This document shows, piece by piece, positions 48,027 to 55,511 of a stretch of 64,000 bases of DNA. The notes beneath the pieces are model-generated. The model worked only from the letters and a program-made list of their open reading frames with translations. It did no database searches and was not told where the DNA came from. This stretch comes from Streptomyces qinglanensis (lineage in GTDB: Bacteria; Actinomycetota; Actinomycetes; Streptomycetales; Streptomycetaceae), in assembly GCF_900111245.1 (NCBI RefSeq), contig NZ_FOGO01000020.1, positions 62,001-126,000 on the forward strand, written 5' to 3'. A program made the position numbers and the translations under genes. Positions within the stretch are counted from its first letter, which is position 1; every line of letters begins with the position of its first letter.

Positions 48027-48055
48027 AAATTAACACTGGTTCTGTTATCTGTCAC
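48027..48055 (-). promoter_or_regulatory. Promoter of the carbohydrate operon with operator in the spacer
   Basis: On the minus strand GTGACA and TAATTT stand 17 bp apart (48055-48050 and 48032-48027). The spacer contains the inverted repeat TAACA-N7-TGTTA (48031-48047). A related TAAC-N10-GTTA lies before the permease gene at 49041-49058. This is what a DeoR-family repressor site would look like; the repressor gene is divergent. Confidence 0.5.
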
Positions 48056-48135
48056 TCGCTCACTGGTACGGGCACCGGGAGCAGTGTGAGGCTGCCTGCG
48101 GTCCGCGGACCGGAACGCACCGTACGGGGTGCAGG

Positions 48136-48930
48136 ATGGTCCCCATGACCGCCCACTCAGCGGCGCGCGCGGCGCGCCAGAAGCGTCAGCAGCAGATCGT
48201 CGACCACGTGCTGGCCAAGGGCGACGCCTCGGTGGCGGAGCTGACGGAGCTGACCGGCGTCAGCGTGATGACCGTGCACCGGGACATCGCCGAACTGGCC
48301 GACCGCGGCATCCTGCGCAAGTACCACGGCGGGGTCTCGGCCCAGCCCTCCACCGTCTTCGAGTCCAGCTCGGACTTCCGGCTGCACGCGCACACGGGCG
48401 AGAAGGAAGCGCTGGCCAGGACCGCGCTGGAGTTCGTGGCGCCGGGGATGTCGCTGATGCTGGACGACTCGACCACCGCGCTCGCCTTCGCGAAGCTGCT
48501 GCCGCAGGTGGGGCCGCTGACCGTGGTGACGAACTACCGGCTGATCACCGAGGAGCTGCGGCACGTGGAGGACGTGCGGCTGATCGCGATCGGCGGCGAG
48601 TACTCGCGCACCCACGACTCCTGGATCGGGCTCTCCGCACTGGAGATGATCAAGAGCTTCTCGGTGGACCTGACCGTCGTCTCCACCTCAGCGATCACCG
48701 GCACCATGACCTACCACCAGGAACAGGAGATCGTCGCGCTCAAGCGCGCGATGCGGGAGTCCGGCTCGGTCAGCATGCTGCTGATGGACCACAGCAAGGT
48801 CGGCCGCAGCGCCCTGCACCGGCTGGACCCCGTGCAGGCGTTCGACCATGTGGTGCTCTCCGGGCCGGTGGAGGACGACCTGGTGGCGGAGCTGCGCAAG
48901 CTGACGGACGTGCGGGTGGTGCCGACGTAA
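48136..48930 (+). CDS. DeoR-family transcriptional regulator
   Basis: Repressor of the DeoR type (264 residues). The N-terminal helix-turn-helix is DASVAELTELTGVSVMTVHRDIAELADRGILRKYHGG near 30-66; the C-terminal part is a phosphosugar-sensing isomerase-like domain (LMLDDSTTALAFAKLL near 110, TVVTNYRLITEEL, IGGEYSRTHDSWIG near 153). It lies between the divergent carbohydrate operon and the permease, so it probably controls both and responds to a pathway sugar phosphate. The ATG at 48145 (MTAHSAARAA) is an equally good start, with AGGATGG upstream. Confidence 0.92.
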   Translation: MVPMTAHSAARAARQKRQQQIVDHVLAKGDASVAELTELTGVSVMTVHRDIAELADRGILRKYHGGVSAQPSTVFESSSDFRLHAHTGEKEALARTALEFVAPGMSLMLDDSTTALAFAKLLPQVGPLTVVTNYRLITEELRHVEDVRLIAIGGEYSRTHDSWIGLSALEMIKSFSVDLTVVSTSAITGTMTYHQEQEIVALKRAMRESGSVSMLLMDHSKVGRSALHRLDPVQAFDHVVLSGPVEDDLVAELRKLTDVRVVPT

Positions 48931-49040
48931 CGGGCGCGACGGGAGGGGGGAGATGGCAAGGGGACGGAAGGGGGACGGAAGGGGCGGGGGCGCCTCGGGC
49001 CCCGGGCGCGGCTACGCAGCCGAGCCGCGCTGTTACGGGG

Positions 49041-49066
49041 TAACGAACTTGACCGTTACTTTTAAC
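49041..49066 (+). promoter_or_regulatory. Operator-like repeats at the permease promoter
   Basis: TTGACC at 49049-49054 can serve as a -35. Around it lie TAAC-N10-GTTA (49041-49058) and GTTA-N4-TAAC (49055-49066), similar to the repeat in the operon promoter at 48031-48047. A GTTAC-GGG-GTAAC repeat is just upstream at 49032-49044. The -10 is unclear. Confidence 0.45.
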
Positions 49067-49144
49067 ATAGCTCTTGATATTTCTCGGAGCCGGGCTGAGG
49101 ATCTGCGGTGCACCAACCGGATACCTCAGAGCGGAGGCCCCCCG

Positions 49145-50467
49145 ATGACGGATCCAGCGAACCGAGCCGCCGAGAGAGGGCTACTCGATCGCATAGGGCT
49201 GCCGAAACCCCTGGTCCTCGGCTATGTCGGCGTACTGCTGTTCATGATCGGCGACGGCGTCGAGAGCGGCTTCATCGCGCCCTACATGGCCGACCACGGC
49301 GCGGGCACCGACGTGAAGGCCGGCTACGTCATCACCGCGTACGGCGTCGCCGTGATGCTGGCCTCCTGGTTCTCCGGCGCGCTCTCCCAGGTGTGGGGCC
49401 CGCGCAAGGTGATGTGGGCGGGCCTGGGCATCTGGGCCGTCTTCGACGCGCTCTACCTGCTCTTCGCGCTCGGCACCGAGAACTACCCGATGATGCTGGT
49501 CCTCTACGGCATCCGGGGCTTCGGCTATCCGCTCTTCGCCTTCGGCTTCCTGGTCTGGATCACCGGCAGCGCCCCCAAGGCCCGGCTGGGCACCGCCGTG
49601 GGCTGGTTCTACTTCGCCTTCACCGGCGGCCTGCCCACCCTCGGCTCCCTCTGGTCCAGCTTCACCATCCCCGCCGTCGGCGAGCTGGGCACCCTGTGGA
49701 CCGCGCTCGGCCTCATCCTGCTCGGCGGCGCCATCGCCCTGGTCGGCGCCAAACGGCGGGAGGGCGGCGACCGGCTGGCCGACCCCGGCGTCACCACGGG
49801 CGAGTCCCTGTTCAACAGCGTCTCGATCATCTGGACCCACCCGCGCGTGCTGGTCGGCTGCCTGGTGCGGATCATCAACACCGCGCCCGAGTTCGGCATG
49901 CTCGTCTACCTGCCGCGGATCTTCTCCGACGACGTCGGCTTCGGCACCGACAAGTGGCTCCAACTGCTGGCGATCATCTACGGCACCAACATCTTCTTCA
50001 ACCTGATCTTCGGCGCCGTCTCGGACAAGATCGGCTGGCGCACGACCATCGCCACCTTCGGCGCCCTGGGCTGCGCGATCAGCGTGACGGTGCTGTACTT
50101 CGTGCCGACCTGGCTCGGCCCCGACTACTACTGGGTCGCCGTGCTCGCCGGGATGTTCTACGGCGCCACGCTGGCGGGCTTCGTCCCCATCTCGGCGCTG
50201 ATCCCCAACATGGCCCCCGACAACAAGGGCGGCGCCATGGCGCTCCTCAACCTCGGTGCGGGCGGCGCCGCCTTCGTGGGCCCGGCCGTCGCCTCGCTGT
50301 TCCTGCCGCTCGTCGGCGCCGGGGGCGTGACGATCGTCTTCCTCGCCCTCTACCTGGTCGCCATGGTGCTGACCTTCTTCCTGAAGATGCCGGAGGAGCA
50401 GAGCGGCCCGGGGGCCCCGGCTCCCACCGCCGCTCCGGACAAGAGCTCGGCCCCCACCCCCGCCTAG
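49145..50467 (+). CDS. MFS polyol permease, RbtT/DalT/CsbX type
   Basis: Major-facilitator importer (440 residues, 12 transmembrane helices). The N-terminal block KPLVLGYVGVLLFMIGDGVESGFIAPYM near 20-47 and GIRGFGYPLFAFGFLVWITG near 125 resemble the ribitol/D-arabitol transporter branch (RbtT, DalT, CsbX). The MFS loop SGALSQVWGPRKVMWAG is near 75 and the second-half loop GAVSDKIGWRTTIATFG near 295. It follows the DeoR gene on the plus strand with its own operator-like region, and is the natural importer for the divergent catabolic unit. GGAGG stands 8 nt before the ATG. Confidence 0.88.
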   Translation: MTDPANRAAERGLLDRIGLPKPLVLGYVGVLLFMIGDGVESGFIAPYMADHGAGTDVKAGYVITAYGVAVMLASWFSGALSQVWGPRKVMWAGLGIWAVFDALYLLFALGTENYPMMLVLYGIRGFGYPLFAFGFLVWITGSAPKARLGTAVGWFYFAFTGGLPTLGSLWSSFTIPAVGELGTLWTALGLILLGGAIALVGAKRREGGDRLADPGVTTGESLFNSVSIIWTHPRVLVGCLVRIINTAPEFGMLVYLPRIFSDDVGFGTDKWLQLLAIIYGTNIFFNLIFGAVSDKIGWRTTIATFGALGCAISVTVLYFVPTWLGPDYYWVAVLAGMFYGATLAGFVPISALIPNMAPDNKGGAMALLNLGAGGAAFVGPAVASLFLPLVGAGGVTIVFLALYLVAMVLTFFLKMPEEQSGPGAPAPTAAPDKSSAPTPA

Positions 50468-50507
50468 GGTCCGCCGCCCGGACGGCAGACCACGGATCCT
50501 CCGCTGC

Positions 50508-50553
50508 GGCCGCCGCCGCTGCCCCTCTCCGACGAGGGTCAGCGGCGGCGGCC
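50508..50553. terminator. Bidirectional terminator between permease and DUF3224 genes
   Basis: A perfect 14-bp stem (50508-50521 with 50540-50553) whose loop holds a second 5-bp stem (CCCTC/GAGGG). It starts 40 bp after the permease stop and ends 9 bp from the DUF3224 stop. Confidence 0.8.
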
Positions 50554-50561
50554 GGCCGCGT

Positions 50562-50978
50562 TCAGTCCCCGGAGAGCCGGTATCTGAAAGCCACCTCCAC
50601 CGCCTTCTCGCCCTCGCGGACCTCGTAGTCGCCGGTGCCGGTCAGGCCGGTCAGCGCCTCGGTACCCGAGCCCGGGACGACCTCGAAGGTGCAGCGGATG
50701 ACGCCCTCGCGGTCGAAGGTGCCGCGCTGCTGGACGGCGAAGGAGCCCTCCTGCCCGTCGACCGTGCCGGTCAGCAACTCCGTACCGCAGAAGGAGCCGT
50801 GGCCCCCGGCCGTGTAGGTGAGCACGTACTGGCACGTGGTGCCCACTGCCTGGATGCCCCCGCTGTAGTCGTTGACGACAGCGGCGTACGTGAGGCGGGG
50901 GCTGCGGTCGGCGTCGGTGACGTCCTTCTCGTCCCAGGAGGAGCCGGTGAAGACGGCGGTGGTGGTGCGCTCGGCCAT
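50562..50978 (-). CDS. DUF3224-family protein
   Basis: Small beta-rich cytoplasmic protein of 138 residues with the DUF3224 pattern: AVFTGSSWDEKDV near 8, LTYAAVVNDYSGGIQAVGT near 29, SFAVQQRGTFDREGV near 79, GTGDYEVREGEKAV near 114. The fold is thought to be an allene-oxide-cyclase-like barrel; no reaction is known. It is divergent from a WYL regulator, with a 13-bp inverted repeat between them, so the regulator probably controls it. Confidence 0.85.
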   Translation of the reverse strand: MAERTTTAVFTGSSWDEKDVTDADRSPRLTYAAVVNDYSGGIQAVGTTCQYVLTYTAGGHGSFCGTELLTGTVDGQEGSFAVQQRGTFDREGVIRCTFEVVPGSGTEALTGLTGTGDYEVREGEKAVEVAFRYRLSGD

Positions 50979-51029
50979 GAGGGGGCCTTTCGGTGGACGG
51001 TGGTGCTCGGTGTCCGGTCATCCTGGCGG

Positions 51030-51058
51030 CCGTACCTGACACCTTGTGTCAGGTACGG
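51030..51058. promoter_or_regulatory. 13-bp inverted repeat operator between DUF3224 and WYL genes
   Basis: A perfect inverted repeat with 13-bp arms (CCGTACCTGACAC at 51030-51042 and its complement at 51046-51058) and a 3-bp centre. It lies 51 bp from the DUF3224 start and 26 bp before the WYL regulator start. Confidence 0.7.
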
Positions 51059-51084
51059 GAAGCGACGGCGGGAGAATGTGCCGC

Positions 51085-52236
51085 ATGCGCGCCGACCGGC
51101 TCCTCTCGCTGCTCCTCCTGCTGCAGAACCGCGGCCGGATGACGGCGCCCGAACTCGCCACCGAACTGGACGTCTCCGTCCGCACCGTCTACCGGGACAT
51201 CGAGGCGCTCAGCGGCTCGGGCGTGCCCGTGCACGCCGACCGCGGCCCGGCGGGCGGCTTCCGCCTCATGGCCGGGTACCGCACCCGGCTCACCGGACTG
51301 ACCGGCTCCGAGGCGGACTCCCTCTTCCTGTCCGGACTGCCGGGCCCGGTACGGGAACTGGGGCTCGGCGCCGTGCTGGCGACCGCACAGCTCAAGGTGC
51401 GCGCGGCGCTCCCCGCACCGCTCGCCGAGCACAGCCGGCTGGTCCAGGACCGGTTCCACCTGGACGCCCCGGCCTGGTTCCGGGACCCGGACCCGGTGCC
51501 GTTCCTGCCGACGGTCGCCCGCGCGGTGTGGGAGCAGCGGGTGCTGCGGGTGCGCTACCGGCGCTGGCGCGGCGAGGCGCGGCGAGCGCTGCGCCCGCTG
51601 GGCATCGTCCTCAAGGGCGGCATCTGGTACGCGGTGGCGGTGACCGCCGCATCGGACGGGGAGCGCGGGGACGCGGCCACCGCGGGCACGGAGGCAGCCA
51701 CAGGGGCGGAACCCGCGGGCAGCCGCAGCCCGGCCGGGGGCACCGCGGACGGCGGCGGTACGCCCGCGGGAGACGTACGCACGGCTCCGACTCGTCCCGA
51801 CTCACCTCCCCGCGGCGGTACGCCCGCAGGGGAGGTGCGCACCTACCGGATCTCCCGGCTGCTGGAGGCCGCTCTCGGCGACGAGGTCTTCGAGCGGCCC
51901 GCGGGCTTCGACCTGGCCGCCGTCTGGGAGGCGTCGGCGCGGCGGCTGGAGGAACTGCTCCGCCGGGAAACCGCCCGGGTCCGGCTCTCCCCCGCCGGTC
52001 TGCGGCTGCTCCCCGCGAAGTTCGGCGCACCCGGTGAGCGTGCGCGGGAACAGGCGGGGCCACCCGACGCGGACGGATGGACGGAGGTCGAGCTGGCTGT
52101 GGAGTCGCAGCCGGTCGCCGTCTCCGATCTGCTCGGACTGGGCGCCGAGGCGGAGGTGGTGGGGCCGCCCGCGCTGCGCGCCGCCATGGTCGACGCCGTC
52201 CAGGCGCTCGCGGCCCGCTACCCGTCCGGGGCCTGA
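51085..52236 (+). CDS. WYL-domain (YafY-type) transcriptional regulator with internal insertion
   Basis: Regulator of 383 residues: an N-terminal DeoR-like winged helix (RADRLLSLLLLLQNRGRMTAPELATELDVSVRTVYRDIEAL, residues 2-42), then a WYL sensor domain (PLGIVLKGGIWYAVAV near 172) and the C-terminal extension. The WYL core is split at about 190-245 by a low-complexity insert containing the sequence GGTPAGDVRT and its near copy GGTPAGEVRT, an internal duplication next to the conserved TYRISRL strand. WYL proteins bind small ligands or nucleic acids. GGGAG stands 11 nt before this ATG; an ATG at 51076 is possible. Confidence 0.87.
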   Translation: MRADRLLSLLLLLQNRGRMTAPELATELDVSVRTVYRDIEALSGSGVPVHADRGPAGGFRLMAGYRTRLTGLTGSEADSLFLSGLPGPVRELGLGAVLATAQLKVRAALPAPLAEHSRLVQDRFHLDAPAWFRDPDPVPFLPTVARAVWEQRVLRVRYRRWRGEARRALRPLGIVLKGGIWYAVAVTAASDGERGDAATAGTEAATGAEPAGSRSPAGGTADGGGTPAGDVRTAPTRPDSPPRGGTPAGEVRTYRISRLLEAALGDEVFERPAGFDLAAVWEASARRLEELLRRETARVRLSPAGLRLLPAKFGAPGERAREQAGPPDADGWTEVELAVESQPVAVSDLLGLGAEAEVVGPPALRAAMVDAVQALAARYPSGA

Positions 52237-52264
52237 CGGCCGGTCGGGCTCTCCGCGGCCTCGT

Positions 52265-52972
<708 letters not shown>

Positions 52973-52993
52973 GGGGCCAGCTTAACCGAGAAT

Positions 52994-53057
52994 TCCAACC
53001 AAATGGTTGGACACCGGGGACCCGGGATGCCAAACTCCAACCAAGCAGTTGGAGTTT
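52994..53057. promoter_or_regulatory. Two operator-like inverted repeats between TetR and the small membrane protein
   Basis: Site 1 is TCCAACC-AAAT-GGTTGGA (52994-53011); site 2 has 10-bp arms AAACTCCAAC/GTTGGAGTTT (53032-53041, 53048-53057). They share TCCAAC and their centres are 42 bp apart, four helical turns. Site 1 begins 22 bp from the TetR start codon. Confidence 0.7.
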
Positions 53058-53116
53058 TCGGGTCCACCCGGCTCCCGTCGTTCTGCTCCAGCCATCCCTC
53101 GCGTCCCGGAGGAAGC

Positions 53117-53377
53117 ATGTCCACCACTCCCCCGCCCGCATCCGCTCCGTCCGCGCACCGCCGCGCACTGATCACCTGGCTCGCCGTCTACCCGACCATC
53201 ACCGTCGCCCTCGGGGTGCTCGGCCCGCCCACCGCGAACCTGCCGCTCCCGGTGCGGACGCTGATCCTCACGCTGATCGTCGTGCCGGTCTCCGCTTACG
53301 CCCTGATACCGGCACTGCTCAGGATGAACGCGCGGCTGGGCAGTACCGCGGCCCCCTCGCCCGCACCGCGGCGATGA
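53117..53377 (+). CDS. Small two-helix membrane protein
   Basis: 86 residues with two transmembrane helices (ALITWLAVYPTITVALGVLG near 17-36 and LILTLIVVPVSAYALIPALL near 48-68) and short hydrophilic ends. The pattern RRALITWLAVYPTIT...LPVRTLILT recurs in actinobacterial proteins of unknown function next to TetR regulators. GGAGG stands 4 nt before the ATG. Divergent from the TetR gene and probably its target; function unknown, membrane stress or efflux help is only a guess. Confidence 0.7.
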   Translation: MSTTPPPASAPSAHRRALITWLAVYPTITVALGVLGPPTANLPLPVRTLILTLIVVPVSAYALIPALLRMNARLGSTAAPSPAPRR

Positions 53378-53380
53378 CCT

Positions 53381-53420
53381 GTTGCGCCTGTTGACTGACG
53401 CATCAGTCAGCAGGCGCAAC
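53381..53420. promoter_or_regulatory. 40-bp near-perfect palindrome
   Basis: Arms 53381-53400 and 53401-53420 are complementary at 18 of 20 positions, and the two mismatches become G-U pairs in RNA. The core is TGACTGA-N4-TCAGTCA. It begins 3 bp after the small membrane gene and ends 45 bp before the promoter of the XRE-TetR gene, so it could be a terminator, an operator, or both. Confidence 0.8.
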
Positions 53421-53465
53421 AGCCAGATATATCGGGCTGAAACCGATCAGAAGGCACACCGCTCA

Positions 53466-53494
53466 TTGCGGTTATCTCAACACTCTCGTACGGT
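53466..53494 (+). promoter_or_regulatory. Promoter of the XRE-TetR regulator; leaderless transcript likely
   Basis: TTGCGG and TACGGT with a 17-bp spacer. The -10 ends 7 bp before the ATG at 53502, which places the transcript start at or next to the start codon. Confidence 0.55.
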
Positions 53495-53501
53495 GGCCCG
53501 C

Positions 53502-54431
53502 ATGCCGAACACAGCGGGCGACCGGATCCAGGACGGCGCGGGCGAGATCGCCGAGCGCGTCCGCGAGGTCGTCGAAGCCACCGGATGCAGCCAGCGGGAG
53601 TTCGCCCGGCGCATCGTGATGGACCCCTCGAAACTCTCCCGCTCGCTCAGCGGCTCGCGCCGCTTCACCGTGGCCGAGCTGGCCCGGATCGCCGACGCGG
53701 GCCGGGTCGACGCCGGCTGGCTGCTGGGCTCCGGCAGCACCGAGGACACCGCGCCCGACACGCCGAAGACCCCGAGCACCGCACCGGCCCCCGGCGGCGG
53801 GACCCGGACGACCGCGGTCCCCGCCGCCGGACGTCCGCTGCAGATCGTGCGGGAGACGGTGCGGCTGATCGCGGAACACGGCTTCCACGCCGTACGGGTG
53901 GCCGACATCGCCGCCGCCTGCGACACCAGCACCGCCGCGATCCACTACCACTTCCCCGGCCGCGCCGAACTGCTGGAGGCGGCGGTGCGCTGGTGCATGG
54001 ACGAGGACACCGCCAGCCGCGCGGCCCGGATCTCCGAGACCGGGGCCACCGAGGACGCCGCGGCCGAACTGGCCGAACTCCTCGCCCTGCAGACCCCGCG
54101 GACTGAACAGCAGCGGCGGCAGTGGCTGGTGTGGCTCGACCTGTGGGCCGAGGCAGCGCGCTCGACCGCCATCGGACGACTGCACGTCGAGTACTACCGG
54201 CAGTGGCGCACCACCGTCGCCGACGTCGTACGGCGCGGCATCGCACAGGGCGTCTTCCGCACCGTCGACCCCGAGTCCAGCGCGCTGCGGCTCACCGCCC
54301 TCGTCGACGGACTGGCCTCGCAGGTGCTGGCCAGCGCCGCCGGCGCCGAGGACGGGACCGGCCCCGACGACATGCACGCGGCGCTGCTGGCGTACGTGCG
54401 CACCGAACTGCTCGCCCCGGCCGCCGGCTGA
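53502..54431 (+). CDS. Transcriptional regulator with fused XRE and TetR DNA-binding domains
   Basis: 309-residue regulator with two helix-turn-helix domains. Residues about 18-76 form an XRE/lambda-repressor type domain (GCSQREFARRIVMDPSKLSR, then FTVAELARIADAGRVDAGWLL). A Pro/Thr/Gly linker spans about 78-112. Residues 113-160 form a TetR helix-turn-helix (IVRETVRLIAEHGFHAVRVA, then AAIHYHFPGRAELLEAAV), followed by a TetR C-terminal helical domain with RQWLVWLDLWAEAARS near 207. TetR proteins have one DNA-binding domain, so the N-terminal XRE unit is an unusual addition. The next three genes, 56 bp downstream, are a carnitine-type pathway, so this is the probable pathway regulator. Confidence 0.87.
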   Translation: MPNTAGDRIQDGAGEIAERVREVVEATGCSQREFARRIVMDPSKLSRSLSGSRRFTVAELARIADAGRVDAGWLLGSGSTEDTAPDTPKTPSTAPAPGGGTRTTAVPAAGRPLQIVRETVRLIAEHGFHAVRVADIAAACDTSTAAIHYHFPGRAELLEAAVRWCMDEDTASRAARISETGATEDAAAELAELLALQTPRTEQQRRQWLVWLDLWAEAARSTAIGRLHVEYYRQWRTTVADVVRRGIAQGVFRTVDPESSALRLTALVDGLASQVLASAAGAEDGTGPDDMHAALLAYVRTELLAPAAG

Positions 54432-54487
54432 CCGGCGCCCGTCCCGGCCGACACCTGACCACCGACCGACCCCCCGGAGGTAGCACC

Positions 54488-55384
54488 ATGTCCGTCACCG
54501 AGAACGTCATCATCACCGCCGCCCTCACCGGCGCCGGTGACACCGTCGGGCGCAGCCCGCACGTCCCCGTCACCCCCGAGCAGATAGCCGCCTCGGCGGT
54601 CGAGGCCGCCGGAGCCGGCGCCGCTGTCGTGCACATCCACGTCCGCGACCCGGAGACCGGCGCGCCCTCGCGGGACCGGACGCTGTACCGCGAGGTCCTG
54701 GAGCGGATCAAGGAGACCGGCACCGACGTCGTCATCAACCTGACCGCCGGCATGGGCGGCGACCTGGTGCTCGACGCCGACCAGCCGCTGGAGAAGGGCG
54801 CGCTGGACGGTACGGACCTGGTCGGCGGCCTGGACCGGCTGCCGCACGTGGAGGACCTGCTGCCGGACATCTGCACCCTGGACTGCGGGTCGCTCAACTT
54901 CGGCGACCAGCTCTACATCTCCACCACGGAGATGCTGCGCAAGGGCGCACGCCGGATCCAGGAGCTGGGGGTCAAGCCGGAGCTGGAGATCTTCGACACC
55001 GGGCAGCTCTGGTTCGCCAAGCAGCTCCTGGAGGAGGGACTGCTGGACCAGCCGACCCTCTTCCAACTGTGCATGGGCATCCCGTGGGGCGCACCGGCCG
55101 ACCCGGGCGTGCTGCAGTCGATGGTCAATTTCCTGCCGCCGAACGCGCAGTGGGCCTCGTTCGCACTGGGCCGGATGCAGATGCCGTGGGTCGCGCAGTC
55201 GATCCTGCTCGGCGGGAACGTGCGGGTCGGCCTGGAGGACAACCTGTACCTCAGCCGCGGGGTCAAGGCGACCAACGGGCAGCTCGTGGAGCGTGCCGTG
55301 CAGATCACCGAGTCGCTCGGCGCCACGGTCGCCTCCCCCGACGAGGCCCGGGCCCGGCTGGGGCTCAAGCCCCGCACCGCCTGA
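54488..55384 (+). CDS. Beta-keto acid cleavage enzyme (BKACE), dehydrocarnitine type likely
   Basis: Zinc-dependent TIM-barrel enzyme that swaps the acyl part of a beta-keto acid with acetyl-CoA, giving acetoacetate and a new acyl-CoA (298 residues; often named 3-keto-5-aminohexanoate cleavage protein). Seen: IITAALTGAGDTVGRSPHVPVTPEQIA at 8-34, the metal ligands in VVHIHVRDPETG near 47, LPDICTLDCGSLNFG near 123, PELEIFDTGQLWFAKQLL near 160 and GNVRVGLEDNLYLSRG near 243. Next to a carnitine-dehydrogenase homologue and a thioesterase, the substrate should be 3-dehydrocarnitine, yielding betainyl-CoA. GGAGG is 8 nt before the ATG. Confidence 0.88.
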   Translation: MSVTENVIITAALTGAGDTVGRSPHVPVTPEQIAASAVEAAGAGAAVVHIHVRDPETGAPSRDRTLYREVLERIKETGTDVVINLTAGMGGDLVLDADQPLEKGALDGTDLVGGLDRLPHVEDLLPDICTLDCGSLNFGDQLYISTTEMLRKGARRIQELGVKPELEIFDTGQLWFAKQLLEEGLLDQPTLFQLCMGIPWGAPADPGVLQSMVNFLPPNAQWASFALGRMQMPWVAQSILLGGNVRVGLEDNLYLSRGVKATNGQLVERAVQITESLGATVASPDEARARLGLKPRTA

Positions 55385-55511
55385 GCGGCCACCGCACCGC
55401 CCCCGCCCGCCCCGCAGTACGGAGCGGGGGCGCCCCCTCCCTCCCGCACCGGCGGGCCCTCCCCGACCGCGGGCCGCGCCGTATCCCCTCCCCACCCCGA
55501 GGAGCACCCTG

